Shown here piece after piece: positions 1 through 9,547 of a DNA stretch of 64,000 nucleotides; position 1 is the stretch's first letter; every line of letters begins with the position of its first letter. Made by a program: the position numbers and the translations under genes. Source of the stretch: Proteiniborus ethanoligenes (GTDB lineage: Bacteria > Bacillota > Clostridia > Tissierellales > Proteiniboraceae); contig NZ_FNQE01000019.1 in the NCBI RefSeq assembly GCF_900107485.1, positions 1 through 64,000 of the forward strand, written 5' to 3'. The notes beneath the pieces were generated by a model. That model ran no database searches, was not told the DNA's origin, and was given only the letters and a program-made list of their open reading frames with translations.

Positions 1-168
1 AATGTCTTTATCAGGAAATCGTAGGTAGGTCAAACGCAATGAGAACCAAATTTGCACGACTGGAGGGAGTGAACAAATTTGTGTTTCGAAACTGCTGAAA
101 ATAATCTGAATTAATTATACTTTTATATCAAATAATAATAGCTATAAAGGATGAAAGGGTGAGAAGCA
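1..168. other. Non-coding start of window with short inverted repeats
   Basis: No supported gene lies here. The stretch holds a short inverted repeat AAATTTG (48-54) / CAAATTT (74-80) around a loop containing GGAGGGAGTG, followed by the palindrome GTTTCGAAAC (83-92). Similar words (AAATTTATG...CATAAATTT around GAGCGAAGCGAG, and TTCGAAACAGCAG) occur in the long palindrome at 33559-33786, so this may be a diverged or partial copy of the same kind of intergenic element. The last bases carry the ribosome binding site of the next gene. Confidence 0.4.
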
Positions 169-879
169 TTGAATACTAGGTTGTTTATTATTGCAATAAC
201 GCCAGCAATATCCATAGCAGTTGCTGTATACTTAAGTGATAGATATGATAGAGAGCCCATTTCTCTATTAGCTAAAACATTTATATTTGGTGCATTGTCA
301 GTTATTCCCACTATAATTGTAGAAAGATTTCTCTCATCAATAAACATATTCTCAGGATTATTAGGAATAGCATTTACAGCATTTGTAGTTGCAGGCTTTA
401 CTGAAGAATTTTTTAAGAGGCTAGTAGTACTTAAGTTAATGTGTAAGGATAAGCATTTCGATGAAAAGCTAGATGGAATAGTATATGCTGTGTTCTCTGC
501 CTTAGGCTTTGCAACAGTGGAGAATATAATGTATGTAGTATTTAGATTTAGCTATAACCCGTATATAGGATTATATAGAGGAATTTTATCTGTGCCTGCG
601 CATGCTATTTTCGGAGTGACTATGGGCTATTATTTATCCTTAACTAAATTTGCATCAAATAAAGCAAGGGAAAGAGCAAATCATAGGAAGTCTTTATACA
701 TGCCTTTAATCTTGCATGGAACCTTTAATTTTATACTAATGGCTGGAATTCCCCAGTTTGGAATAGTATTAGCTCCTTTTGTAATATATTTGTGGATAAG
801 TAGCCAAAGAAAGTTAAACACATATATTTTTGACTCTCAATCAAGATTCGACAGATTAAACCTAGATGACGAAGAATAA
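169..879 (+). CDS. prsW: PrsW-family intramembrane metalloprotease
   Basis: The 236-residue protein is a polytopic membrane protein of the PrsW family. Members cleave membrane anti-sigma factors as the site-1 protease, releasing an ECF sigma factor after envelope stress. The family motifs are visible: EExxK at residues 79-83, an A-H-A motif with His145 in a membrane segment, and HGTFN with His183, which together are the expected metal-binding and catalytic residues. Translation starts at TTG 169, preceded by an AAAGGGTGAG ribosome binding site. No anti-sigma factor gene is adjacent, so its substrate is unknown. It could also act on other membrane proteins; the family call is firm, the role is inferred. 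Confidence 0.85.
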   Translation: MNTRLFIIAITPAISIAVAVYLSDRYDREPISLLAKTFIFGALSVIPTIIVERFLSSINIFSGLLGIAFTAFVVAGFTEEFFKRLVVLKLMCKDKHFDEKLDGIVYAVFSALGFATVENIMYVVFRFSYNPYIGLYRGILSVPAHAIFGVTMGYYLSLTKFASNKARERANHRKSLYMPLILHGTFNFILMAGIPQFGIVLAPFVIYLWISSQRKLNTYIFDSQSRFDRLNLDDEE

Positions 880-963
880 GATAAAAGAGTTATAGAAATA
901 ATTTTAGAAATAATATAGAATAGATAAAAAGATGTTTATTATTTCAAGGAGAGAATGATTCCA

Positions 964-2190
964 ATGAACAAAAAAAGGCTTACTTTAGGAATTATCATAG
1001 TACTATTCTTTATATCTTTATTATCCGCTGGCTATATTGGGGAGAAAATTAAATCTATACATAGGGATGATATTCTCGCTGGTGAAATTGAAGTAGAGGA
1101 TCCCAATTCTGAAGATTTAGAGACAATAGCTAAGGAAGAGGAAAAGCTTCCTTCAAACATAGAAGTTACAGTCACAGCAGTTGGGGATATAATGTTTCAT
1201 GCTCCTCAGATAAAAGGCGCTTATATACCTGAAAAAAAGGAGTATGATTTTAATTTTTCTTTTGAACATGTGAAGAAATATATAGAAGCTGCTGACCTAG
1301 CTATTGCAAACTTTGAAACTGTAACAGCTGGAGATGAATATGGCTATAGAGGGTACCCAATGTTCAACTCTCCCAAATCATCTATTGAAGCATTAAAAAA
1401 TGCTGGTTTTGATGTGCTCTCCACTGCAAATAATCATAGCCTAGATAAGGGAAAGAAAGGAATAACAAACACTATAGATAATATTAATGAATATGGGCTT
1501 AAAAATGTAGGAACTTATAAAGAGCCTACTGACCAAATATATATACATGATATAAAAGGTATTAAAGCAGCTATTCTAGCATATACATATGGTGTAAATG
1601 GACTAGAAAGCTTGCTAACACCAGAAGAACTTGGCTATATGGTAAATATAATTAGAGAAGAAAAAATAAAAGAGGATATAGCAAAAGCTAAAGAAAATAA
1701 TGTAGATGTGACGATTGTATGTATACATTGGGGAAATGAATATCAAAGACAACCATCAGAGTTTCAAACTGATTTAGCTAGCAAAATGTTTGAGTGGGGA
1801 GCCGATATTATACTAGGAAGCCATCCCCATGTAATTCAAAGGTCAGAAATGATAGAGCATAATGAAGATAAGAAATTCATAATATATTCAATGGGTAATT
1901 TTTTATCAAATCAAAGAAGAGAGACACTAAGCATTAATAACAGAAATTATACAGAGGATGGAGTCATAGTACAGCTAACTTTGGAGAAGGATTTTTCATT
2001 AGGAAAGACTATAGTAAAGGACGTGGACTATATCCCTACATGGGTTTATAGATATGGGGAAACTGGTGTGCAAAAGCATGTCATATTGCCTACAACTGAA
2101 TATTTAGAAGGAGATAGTAATAGCTTAAGCAAAGAGGTTATGAAGAAAATACAAGAGTCCTATAACAATACAATTAAACAAATGAACTAG
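964..2190 (+). CDS. CapA/YwtB-family metallophosphatase-like protein
   Basis: The protein (about 408 residues) has one N-terminal membrane anchor (residues about 5-25 from this start), a short acidic linker, and a CapA-type calcineurin-like domain. Motifs seen are VGDIMFH, NFET, ANNHSLDKG, IHWGNEY and GSHPHVIQ, the usual metal-ligand blocks of the family. CapA proteins belong to poly-gamma-glutamate capsule systems, but stand-alone copies are common in Clostridia and no other cap genes are nearby. The start is placed at ATG 964 because the AAGGAGAG at 946-953 is correctly spaced for it and too close to the in-frame ATG at 955. The stop codon lies inside the following terminator stem. Confidence 0.85.
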   Translation: MNKKRLTLGIIIVLFFISLLSAGYIGEKIKSIHRDDILAGEIEVEDPNSEDLETIAKEEEKLPSNIEVTVTAVGDIMFHAPQIKGAYIPEKKEYDFNFSFEHVKKYIEAADLAIANFETVTAGDEYGYRGYPMFNSPKSSIEALKNAGFDVLSTANNHSLDKGKKGITNTIDNINEYGLKNVGTYKEPTDQIYIHDIKGIKAAILAYTYGVNGLESLLTPEELGYMVNIIREEKIKEDIAKAKENNVDVTIVCIHWGNEYQRQPSEFQTDLASKMFEWGADIILGSHPHVIQRSEMIEHNEDKKFIIYSMGNFLSNQRRETLSINNRNYTEDGVIVQLTLEKDFSLGKTIVKDVDYIPTWVYRYGETGVQKHVILPTTEYLEGDSNSLSKEVMKKIQESYNNTIKQMN

Positions 2191-2217
2191 AGATATAAAA
2201 ACATCTCTAGTTTTTTT
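2187..2217 (+). terminator. Rho-independent terminator after the CapA-like gene
   Basis: An 8-bp perfect stem CTAGAGAT/ATCTCTAG (2187-2194 with 2203-2210) is followed by seven T residues. The stem overlaps the stop codon of the CapA-like gene. Confidence 0.9.
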
Positions 2218-2432
2218 CGATAAAGCATATTAGCAAATAAGGAAGACAAAATCAAGTGAGGATTTCTATGGAATACATGGAATGAATATGCATAAGCCCA
2301 ATAGGAAAAGCATAATGTAATTTTCTGCAAAAATTACTATTCTAGTCTTTATTCACTATTTAAATATAAGTATATTTATTATATAATTAAGAATAGGACT
2401 AATAGTTAAATATAATCTTTTGAGGTGCGACA

Positions 2433-3254
2433 ATGCAATATTTTACAAATTTATTTTTAAACATAAGATTTAGAGATGTTATAGATATTTTAATAGTTGC
2501 TTTTGCTTTTTATAAGCTGTTTATGCTCATAAGAGAAACTAGAGCAGAGCAGCTTATTAAAGGAATTGTAGTTTTGCTTGTGGCTACAAATCTAAGCGAA
2601 ATCTTAGAGCTATATACTGTATTTTGGATATTTGAAAAGACTATGACGGTTGGAGTTATTGCTCTTTTGATTGTATTTCAGCCAGAGCTTAGAAGGGCCT
2701 TAGAGCATATTGGTAGAACAAGGTTTTTTACTAAATCCTTTGCAGAGATAAAAGACGAAGACATAAACACATTGGCTGAGGAAATTGTAGAGGCTGCTGC
2801 ATCTCTTTCCAGACAGAAGATAGGTGCTCTTATAGTTTTTGAAAGAGAAACAGGGCTTAGTGAAGTTGTAGATACTGGCACTAGGATTAATGGTAAAGTA
2901 TCCAGCGGACTTTTAATAAATATTTTTATACCAAACACACCTCTTCATGATGGGGCAGTAATAATAAGGGAAGATATGATAAGAGCAGCGGGCTGTTTCC
3001 TACCATTAACTGATAATGCAAACCTAAGTAAGGATATAGGAACTAGACATAGGGCTGCCCTTGGAATAACTGAAAGATCTGATAGTGTTGCCATAATAGT
3101 TTCTGAAGAGACAGGAGTTATCTCTGTGGCAGAAAACGGCGTATTGACAAGATATTTAGACATAAAAGCACTAAGAGAGATATTAGTTAACATGTACAAG
3201 CCTAAGTCTCCAAAGACAAACTTTTTATCTAAATGGAGGGATAGGTATGAATAA
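2433..3254 (+). CDS. cdaA: Membrane-bound diadenylate cyclase CdaA
   Basis: CdaA makes cyclic di-AMP from two ATP. The 273-residue protein has three predicted N-terminal membrane helices (about residues 15-85), then a DAC domain with the diagnostic DGA (173-175) and RHR (205-207) motifs. Length and layout match CdaA (DacA) of Firmicutes. The ATG is preceded by GAGGTG. The gene overlaps the next one, cdaR, by 8 bases, so the two are co-transcribed and probably translationally coupled. In most Firmicutes cdaA-cdaR is followed by glmM; here a sigma-54 regulator follows, and glmM lies 20 kb away at 23294. Confidence 0.97.
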   Translation: MQYFTNLFLNIRFRDVIDILIVAFAFYKLFMLIRETRAEQLIKGIVVLLVATNLSEILELYTVFWIFEKTMTVGVIALLIVFQPELRRALEHIGRTRFFTKSFAEIKDEDINTLAEEIVEAAASLSRQKIGALIVFERETGLSEVVDTGTRINGKVSSGLLINIFIPNTPLHDGAVIIREDMIRAAGCFLPLTDNANLSKDIGTRHRAALGITERSDSVAIIVSEETGVISVAENGVLTRYLDIKALREILVNMYKPKSPKTNFLSKWRDRYE

Positions 3255-4464
3255 AGGAAAAAGAAATAATATTACTATAAAAATCGTATCTGTGTTGATA
3301 GCAGTTATTATGTGGTCATATGTAATGAGTGAGGTTAATCCAATACGAACTCAAGAGTTTCCTGGTATAAAAGTTAACTATTTAAATCAAAACTCATTAT
3401 CAGAGTCAGGACTTCAAATAATGGAGCCTATAGAAGCTACAATTTCGGTAAAGCTAACAGGTAGAATAAGTGATATTAAATCTATTAATCCAAATGATAT
3501 AATAGCACAAGTTGACTTATGGGGTTATTCTGAAGGCTTAAATAGGGTTCCTGTAGAAGTAAAGGTTCCTGAAAATGTTTCATTAGAATCCACTAATCCT
3601 AAATATATACAATTTAAGATGGACAGCATAATAACTAAGGAACATAAGGTGTTTTTAAGAACTACTGGAAAAACAGAAGATGGTTATACTCTTGGAGAAG
3701 AAGATATAAGACCTAGTACTGTACTGATAAAAGGTCCAAGAAGCTGGGTAAACCTAGTGTCTAAGTGTGTGGCTACAGTGGAGTTAACCAATATAACATC
3801 AGACATAAAGACTAGCGTGCCTATTAGAGCAGTAGATGATAGTGGAAATGAGGTTAGGGGAATAGAAAAAGAGCCTAACACAGTAGAAATAGGAATCGTA
3901 ATGCTTAGAACTAAAAACATATCAGTTGAACCCAGAATCAAAGGAGCACCTTTAGATGGATATGAAATTACAGATATCCAGATAAGCCCAGCTAATGTAA
4001 TGATAAAAGGGCGAGGCGAAATATTGAAAGATATTGAGTTCATAGAAACAGAGCCAATAGATGTTGAAGATATTAGTGCTTCAAAGGAAGTATCAGCAAA
4101 TATTGTACTACCCGAAGGTGTAGAGCTTATGGGTGGAGGTTCTAAAACATCAGTTAGTGTAAAAGTAGAAAAAATAGTTGAAAAAGATATAGAATTAAAT
4201 ACAAACAGGCTAACCTTTATTAATTTAAATACTAGATTATATATAGATAAAGAAAGCTTGCCAGAGACAATAACATTGACTGTTAGAGGAACGGAAAGCA
4301 TAATTACAGAGCTAGATGAGAGAGATGTTACATTCTATGTTGATTTATCAGGTCTAGAACTAGGAACCCATAATGTAAACATTAAGACTATAATTCCTGA
4401 TAATGTAGAGCTCATAAACATAAATCCTGACACTATTCAACTGAACATTAAAGATGAAGTTTAG
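3247..4464 (+). CDS. cdaR: CdaR, YbbR-domain regulator of CdaA
   Basis: This 405-residue protein has a single N-terminal membrane anchor (about residues 8-26) followed by several tandem YbbR-type beta repeats, each of roughly 80 residues, recognisable by recurring G-Y/L-(x)n-I-x-P-x-x-V-x-I-K-G patterns. CdaR binds and modulates the membrane cyclase CdaA. It begins inside the 3' end of cdaA. The next gene starts 22 bases downstream with its own strong ribosome binding site. The protein faces the outside of the membrane. A long antisense open frame under this gene has no supporting signals and is not called. Confidence 0.93.
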   Translation: MNKGKRNNITIKIVSVLIAVIMWSYVMSEVNPIRTQEFPGIKVNYLNQNSLSESGLQIMEPIEATISVKLTGRISDIKSINPNDIIAQVDLWGYSEGLNRVPVEVKVPENVSLESTNPKYIQFKMDSIITKEHKVFLRTTGKTEDGYTLGEEDIRPSTVLIKGPRSWVNLVSKCVATVELTNITSDIKTSVPIRAVDDSGNEVRGIEKEPNTVEIGIVMLRTKNISVEPRIKGAPLDGYEITDIQISPANVMIKGRGEILKDIEFIETEPIDVEDISASKEVSANIVLPEGVELMGGGSKTSVSVKVEKIVEKDIELNTNRLTFINLNTRLYIDKESLPETITLTVRGTESIITELDERDVTFYVDLSGLELGTHNVNIKTIIPDNVELININPDTIQLNIKDEV

Positions 4465-4485
4465 ACCTTTTTAAGGAGGATAAAT

Positions 4486-6210
4486 TTGAGAAAAGACCTT
4501 GAAGTAGTTCTAAATTCAACATATGATGCCATGCTTGCAATAGATAAGGATGGCATCATAACAATATTTAACAAAGCAGCTGAAAAGCTTACGGGGATAA
4601 AATCAGAGGATGCTCTAAATAAATTTGTTGTAGATGTAGTTCCAGATACAAGATTAATGCATGTAATCAGAACAGGTGAGCCTGAGCTTAATAAACAGCA
4701 GAAGCTAGGAGATATTATGATAATAACTAGCAGAATGCCTATTAAAGAAGAAAATGGCCAAATCATAGGTGCTGTTGCAATATTTAGAGATATAACAGAC
4801 TTTTTAGATTTAGCAGCCCAAATTACAAATTTAAAAGAGATACAAAGTATGCTTGAAGCCATTTTTCATGCAACTCAAGAGGCTATTTCAGTAGTAGACC
4901 AAAACGGAATAAACCTAATGATAAATCCTGCATATACAAAGGTAACAGGACTTAGAGAAAGTGATATTATAGGCAGACCTGCCTCTGCTGATATAGCAGA
5001 AGGGGAAAGCGTCCATATGAAAGTATTATCTACTAAAAAACCAGTAGAAAAAGCAAGACTTAAGGTTGGACCAAATAAAAGAGATATAATAGCAAACGCT
5101 GCTCCTATAATAGTAGACGGTGAGCTAAGGGGAAGTGTTGCTATACTAGATGATGTTTCTGAAATAATTAAGCTTACTAAGGAGCTAAAGGAAGCAAAGC
5201 AGATAATTAGAAAACTAGAAGCAAAATACACCTTTGACGATATTGTAGGCTACAATAAGCTTATAATTGCTGCCATTGAAAAGGCTAAAATAGCAGCTGA
5301 TACTCCTGCCACAGTAATATTAAGAGGTGAAAGCGGAACAGGAAAAGAGCTTTTTGCACATGCAATACACAATTTAAGCAAAAGAAAATTTAATCAATTT
5401 GTTAGAGTAAATTGTGCAGCCCTTAGCGAAAACCTTCTTGAAAGCGAACTGTTTGGCTATGAAGAAGGGGCTTTTACTGGTGCCAGAAAAGGCGGGAAAA
5501 TAGGACTCTTTGAGCAAGCAAGCGGAGGAACCATATTTTTAGACGAAATAGGAGACATAAGCTTAAGCACCCAGATAAAACTCCTAAGAGTATTGCAGGA
5601 AAAAGAGGTAGTTAGAGTTGGAGGAACAAAGCCAATAAGCATAGACGTGAGAATAATAGCAGCTACAAATATGAATCTAGAGGAAGCCATTAAGGATGGC
5701 AGATTTAGAGAGGATCTTTATTATAGGATAAATGTAATCCCAATAGTAATACCGGCATTAAGACAAAGGAAAGATGATATAAATATACTAGTTCATCATT
5801 TCATTAATATATTTAATCAAGAGTATGGTAGAAGTATATTGGACATTTCTGATTCTGCAATAGAAGCATTAAAAGGCTACGATTGGCCAGGTAATGTTAG
5901 AGAGCTAGAGAATATTATAGGAAGAAGCATTATCAATATGACTCATAACGAAAATATAATACAAGTAGCCCATTTACCCAAGCTAAATAGCAGATATGAA
6001 GGAGATAATCATGAGCTAGATTCATATATTAAGAGCAATAAGCAATATAGAGATATAACTCTTGAAGAGGCAAGTATAGAAGCAGAAAAGAGAGCCATTA
6101 TATCAGCACTGAATAAGTATAATAATAACAAAACTCAAGCAGCAAAGGTCTTAAACATTTCTATAAGAACACTTTATTATAAGATTGAAAAATATAATAT
6201 CCAAGCATAA
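4486..6210 (+). CDS. Sigma-54-dependent PAS regulator (BkdR-like enhancer-binding protein)
   Basis: The 574-residue activator has two PAS sensor domains (about 1-115 and 120-235), a short coiled linker, a sigma-54 AAA+ domain with Walker A GESGTGKE (281-288), the sigma-54 contact loop GAFTGA (328-333) and Walker B FLDE (351-354), and a C-terminal Fis-type helix-turn-helix (about 525-570). Translation starts at TTG 4486 behind AAGGAGGATAAA. It sits just upstream of three TGCAA-N4-TTGCA palindromes and a consensus -24/-12 promoter that precede the butyrate kinase/2-oxoacid oxidoreductase operon, so it most likely activates that operon, as BkdR-type regulators do for branched-chain 2-oxoacid genes. 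The PAS ligand is unknown. Confidence 0.92.
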   Translation: MRKDLEVVLNSTYDAMLAIDKDGIITIFNKAAEKLTGIKSEDALNKFVVDVVPDTRLMHVIRTGEPELNKQQKLGDIMIITSRMPIKEENGQIIGAVAIFRDITDFLDLAAQITNLKEIQSMLEAIFHATQEAISVVDQNGINLMINPAYTKVTGLRESDIIGRPASADIAEGESVHMKVLSTKKPVEKARLKVGPNKRDIIANAAPIIVDGELRGSVAILDDVSEIIKLTKELKEAKQIIRKLEAKYTFDDIVGYNKLIIAAIEKAKIAADTPATVILRGESGTGKELFAHAIHNLSKRKFNQFVRVNCAALSENLLESELFGYEEGAFTGARKGGKIGLFEQASGGTIFLDEIGDISLSTQIKLLRVLQEKEVVRVGGTKPISIDVRIIAATNMNLEEAIKDGRFREDLYYRINVIPIVIPALRQRKDDINILVHHFINIFNQEYGRSILDISDSAIEALKGYDWPGNVRELENIIGRSIINMTHNENIIQVAHLPKLNSRYEGDNHELDSYIKSNKQYRDITLEEASIEAEKRAIISALNKYNNNKTQAAKVLNISIRTLYYKIEKYNIQA

Positions 6211-6211
6211 G

Positions 6212-6266
6212 TGCAATTATTTGCAAACCACAGTACTTGCAAATAATTGCATGCAAAAAATTGCAA
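6212..6266 (+). promoter_or_regulatory. Three upstream activator-like palindromes
   Basis: Three copies of the dyad TGCAA-N4-TTGCA lie at 6212-6225, 6238-6251 and 6252-6265. The first two also form a larger inverted repeat (15-base arms, 10-base spacer). They start right after the stop of the sigma-54 activator gene and lie about 130-195 bases upstream of the GC of the -24/-12 promoter, the usual distance for enhancer sites bound by such activators. Binding is inferred. Confidence 0.75.
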
Positions 6267-6301
6267 AACATGTTAGCTTAGATAAAAAGGCACAAGATTT
6301 T

Positions 6302-6335
6302 AAAGGTATAAAATATATTTTATACCTTTTTATAT
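6302..6335 (+). terminator. Terminator of the sigma-54 activator gene
   Basis: A 12-bp perfect stem AAAGGTATAAAA/TTTTATACCTTT spans 6302-6329 and runs into a T-rich tail. It lies between the activator palindromes and the -24/-12 promoter, so the regulator and the metabolic operon are separate transcripts. Confidence 0.85.
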
Positions 6336-6392
6336 TGTGAATCCAACTCTACGGAGAAGGACGAAGGATATAAGATTTATATAGAAAAATAT

Positions 6393-6408
6393 TGGCACAA
6401 ATATTGCT
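6393..6408 (+). promoter_or_regulatory. Sigma-54 (-24/-12) promoter of the buk-ptb-vor operon
   Basis: TGGCAC-N5-TTGCT at 6393-6408 matches the sigma-54 consensus TGGCAC-N5-TTGCW completely, with GG at -24 and GC at -12 in correct spacing. It predicts a transcript start near 6419, about 30 bases ahead of the GTG start of the first buk gene. Confidence 0.92.
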
Positions 6409-6450
6409 ATAATATAATTATTAGGTAATACACCTTAAGGGGGAGATATT

Positions 6451-7542
6451 GTGGAAAGAAAATATATTTTAGTAATAAATCCAGGCTCTACATCAACGAA
6501 GGTGGCTATATTTAATGGCGAGGAAAAGGTTTTCACCAAAAACATAGTACATCCAAATAAAGATATTGAACACTATAATAATATTATTCATCAGTATGAT
6601 TACCGCCTAAATGTAATACTAGAATGGTTAAAGGAAGTAAATATTACACCAGATTTATTAAGGGCAGTTGTTGGACGAGGAGGTATGCTCAGACCTATGC
6701 CTGCTGGAACATATTTAGTTACTGATGCTATGGAAAAGGATTTAAAGGATGCTATAGGTGGAGAGCATGCATCAAATTTAGGAGGATTACTTGCTAGGGG
6801 AATCGCAGAAGAAGAGGGGATAAAGGCTTATATAGTAGATCCTGTGGCAGTCGACGAGATAAATGACATTGCTAGGATATCAGGTATGCCAGAAATACAG
6901 AGGAAATCACAGCTCCATGCATTGAATATAAAGGCAGTATCCCATAGATATGCTGCTGAACACAATATAGACCTGAAGAGCATTAACCTAATAGTTGCCC
7001 ATCTGGGTGGGGGAATTTCTGTAGCGCCTATAGAAAAAGGACGGATAATAGATGTAAATAATGCAAATGAAATGGGACCATTTTCTCCAGAAAGGACAGG
7101 AGGACTTCCTGTAGGAGATCTTGCAAAAATGTGCTATTCAGGAAAGTATACCATCAATGAAATGAAGATGAAGCTTAAGGGCAAGGGTGGTTTAGTAGCT
7201 TATCTTGGAACTAATGATGCTAAAGAAGTAGAGGAAAGGATTAAGGACGGAGATGAAAAAGCAAGGCTTATATACATGGCCATGGCATATGGAGTATCTA
7301 AAGAAATTGGAGCGATGTCTACAGCACTATATGGGAAAGTAGATGCAATAATACTAACAGGAGGATTAGCTCACTCAAAGCTGCTTACGGATAAAATTCA
7401 AAGCATGACAAGATTCATAGCGCCTGTAGTATTATATCCAGGAGAAGATGAGCTAGAAGCATTGAATCAAGGTGTACTTAGAGTATTGAAAGGACTAGAG
7501 ATAGAAAAAATATACGAAAACGAGGTGGATATTTATGATTAA
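6451..7542 (+). CDS. buk: Butyrate kinase (first copy)
   Basis: Butyrate kinase converts acyl-phosphate (butyryl- or branched-chain acyl-phosphate) plus ADP to the free acid and ATP. The 363-residue protein shows the acetokinase-family N-terminal phosphate motif [28 protein letters not shown] and the C-terminal LTGGLA block. Translation starts at GTG 6451 behind GGGGGAG. It overlaps ptb by 8 bases. It is the first gene of the sigma-54 operon. A second, clearly related copy lies on the other side of ptb at 8453, so the two may differ in chain-length or branch preference; which acid each one prefers cannot be read from sequence. Confidence 0.95.
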   Translation: MERKYILVINPGSTSTKVAIFNGEEKVFTKNIVHPNKDIEHYNNIIHQYDYRLNVILEWLKEVNITPDLLRAVVGRGGMLRPMPAGTYLVTDAMEKDLKDAIGGEHASNLGGLLARGIAEEEGIKAYIVDPVAVDEINDIARISGMPEIQRKSQLHALNIKAVSHRYAAEHNIDLKSINLIVAHLGGGISVAPIEKGRIIDVNNANEMGPFSPERTGGLPVGDLAKMCYSGKYTINEMKMKLKGKGGLVAYLGTNDAKEVEERIKDGDEKARLIYMAMAYGVSKEIGAMSTALYGKVDAIILTGGLAHSKLLTDKIQSMTRFIAPVVLYPGEDELEALNQGVLRVLKGLEIEKIYENEVDIYD

Positions 7543-8440
7543 AAGCTTTGAAGAGGTGTTACAATTAGCTAAAGCCCGTGGACCTAAAACTATAGCTGTG
7601 GCAGTTGCACAAGACAAGGAAGTACTTTTAGCAGTAAATGAAGCAAAGAACTTAGGAATAGCAGATGCAATCCTAGTGGGAGATAAGGAAGAAATTATCA
7701 AGATAGCCAACCATATTGCAATGGACTTAAAGGAGCTTCCAATTATAGATGTTAAGGATACTATAGAAGCCTCAAGAAAGGCAGTAGAACTCGTCAGCAC
7801 AGGTGAAGCACATATAGTAATGAAGGGTTTAGTTGATACCTCAATTATCCTTAAAGCAGTTTTAGATGAAGAAATTGGTCTTAGAACAGGCAACATATTA
7901 AGTCATGTTGCAGTATTTAATATAGATACATATCATAAGCTACTTTTAGTTACAGATGCTGCTATGAATATAGCTCCAGACATAAATCAAAAGAAGCAAA
8001 TCGTAGAAAATGCAGTATTCCTAGCACATTCTCTAGATATAGAGAATCCAAAGGTAGCAGTAATATGTGCAAAGGAAAAGGTAAATCCTAAAATGCCTGC
8101 AACAGTTGATGCAGACCAGCTTGTAGGGATGAATAACAAAGGAATTATAAGTGACTGCATGATAGGTGGCCCCTTTGCATTAGACAATGCAATATCAAGA
8201 GAAGCTGCATTTCACAAAGGTATAAGTCATCCTGTAGCAGGAGATGCTGATATTGTCCTTGCTCCAAATATAGAATCAGGAAACATACTGTATAAGGCTC
8301 TAGCATTTTTAGCAAAATCAAAAAATGCTGGTATTATAGTAGGAGCAAAGGCTCCAATAGTGCTTACATCAAGAGCAGACAATGATGAGGCAAAGCTAAA
8401 CTCCATAGCTTTAGGAGTGCTGATGGCATCAAAAAAATAA
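7535..8440 (+). CDS. ptb: Phosphate butyryltransferase
   Basis: Ptb exchanges the CoA of butyryl-CoA (or isobutyryl-/isovaleryl-CoA) for phosphate, giving the acyl-phosphate used by the flanking butyrate kinases. The 301-residue length and motifs (VMKGLVDTS, LSHVAVF, LLVTDAAMNIAP, GPFALDNA, GDADIVLAPN) fit the phosphate acetyl/butyryltransferase family. It overlaps the first buk by 8 bases and is followed after 12 bases by the second buk. The arrangement buk-ptb-buk, with 2-oxoacid oxidoreductase genes behind, points to energy conservation from amino-acid-derived acyl-CoAs. Confidence 0.95.
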   Translation: MIKSFEEVLQLAKARGPKTIAVAVAQDKEVLLAVNEAKNLGIADAILVGDKEEIIKIANHIAMDLKELPIIDVKDTIEASRKAVELVSTGEAHIVMKGLVDTSIILKAVLDEEIGLRTGNILSHVAVFNIDTYHKLLLVTDAAMNIAPDINQKKQIVENAVFLAHSLDIENPKVAVICAKEKVNPKMPATVDADQLVGMNNKGIISDCMIGGPFALDNAISREAAFHKGISHPVAGDADIVLAPNIESGNILYKALAFLAKSKNAGIIVGAKAPIVLTSRADNDEAKLNSIALGVLMASKK

Positions 8441-8452
8441 GGGGGAAGAAAA

Positions 8453-9529
8453 ATGACACAAGTATATAGACTTTTGGTTATAAACCCAGGCTCTACTTCT
8501 ACTAAAATTGCTATATTTGATAATGAAAAGCTTGTTCTAGAAGAAACCTTAAGACATTCCTGTGAGGAATTAGAAAAACACACTACAATATTTGACCAAT
8601 ACGAGTTTAGAAAAAATATAATTTTAGAAATATTAAATGAAAAAGGAATAAATATTACAAAGTTAAACGCTGTAGTAGGAAGAGGAGGCTTATTAAAGCC
8701 TATACAAGGAGGAACCTATAGAGTTAACGAAAAGATGCTAGATGATTTGAAAAAAGGTGTGCTTGGAGAGCATGCTTCAAACCTTGGGGGCGTTATAGCA
8801 AATGAGATTGCCTCCCAGCTAAATATTCCATCTTTCATAGTAGATCCAGTAGTGGTAGACGAAATGGAAGACATAGCCAGAGTTTCAGGGATGCCTGAGA
8901 TAGAGAGAAAAAGTATATTTCATGCTTTAAACCAAAAAGCTGTTGCTAGAAGATTTGCTAAGGAAAAGAGAAAAAGATATGAAGACATTAATCTAATAAT
9001 TGCTCACTTAGGTGGTGGAATTTCTGTAGGTGCTCATAGAAAAGGGAAAGTAATAGATGTGAACAATGCATTAGATGGAGAAGGACCATTTTCACCTGAA
9101 AGGAGTGGAGGCCTTCCAGTAGGAGATTTAATGAAGCTTTGCTATTCTGGGAAATACACATTAGATGAAATAAAGAAAAAAATAAAAGGTAATGGAGGAC
9201 TTGTAGCATATCTAGGAACAAATGATGGGAGAAAAGTAAGCAGTATGATTGAGGCAGGAGACCAAAGAGCTAAGCTAGTATATGAAGCAATGGCATATCA
9301 AATAAGTAAAGAAATAGGCAGCTTAAGCACAGTACTAGAAGGGGAAGTAGATGCAATTATATTAACAGGTGGAATAGCTTATGACAAAGAGTTTGTATCT
9401 TGGATTAAGGAAAGAGTAGAATTTATTTCAGAGGTTATAGTATATCCAGGAGAGGATGAGCTTATAGCATTAACTGAAGGAGGACTTAGGGTGCTAAGAG
9501 GAGAAGAAGAGGCTAAAGAGTACCTATAA
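8453..9529 (+). CDS. buk: Butyrate kinase (second copy)
   Basis: This 358-residue protein is a second butyrate kinase, with [10 protein letters not shown] at the N terminus, [18 protein letters not shown] and LTGGIA near the C terminus. It matches the copy at 6451 along its whole length but is clearly diverged, so it is an older duplication rather than a recent one. A GGGGGAAG ribosome binding site precedes the ATG. It lies in the same transcript, directly downstream of ptb. Retention of two kinases in one operon suggests separate substrates among butyrate, isobutyrate, isovalerate and 2-methylbutyrate; this is inference. Confidence 0.94.
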   Translation: MTQVYRLLVINPGSTSTKIAIFDNEKLVLEETLRHSCEELEKHTTIFDQYEFRKNIILEILNEKGINITKLNAVVGRGGLLKPIQGGTYRVNEKMLDDLKKGVLGEHASNLGGVIANEIASQLNIPSFIVDPVVVDEMEDIARVSGMPEIERKSIFHALNQKAVARRFAKEKRKRYEDINLIIAHLGGGISVGAHRKGKVIDVNNALDGEGPFSPERSGGLPVGDLMKLCYSGKYTLDEIKKKIKGNGGLVAYLGTNDGRKVSSMIEAGDQRAKLVYEAMAYQISKEIGSLSTVLEGEVDAIILTGGIAYDKEFVSWIKERVEFISEVIVYPGEDELIALTEGGLRVLRGEEEAKEYL

Positions 9530-9547
9530 ACACAAAGGGTGATGAAA

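Noticed and set aside
955-963. ATG 955 as start of the CapA-like gene
   Set aside because: The ribosome binding site ends one base before it; ATG 964 has normal spacing.
3684-4301. 205-codon open frame on the minus strand inside cdaR
   Set aside because: It lies wholly antisense to a well-supported gene, has no ribosome binding site, and its Ser/Ile/Val-rich product looks like a reverse-frame artefact.
9000-9221. Minus-strand frames inside the second buk gene and similar shadow frames elsewhere
   Set aside because: They are antisense to well-supported genes and show no own ribosome binding sites or family motifs.
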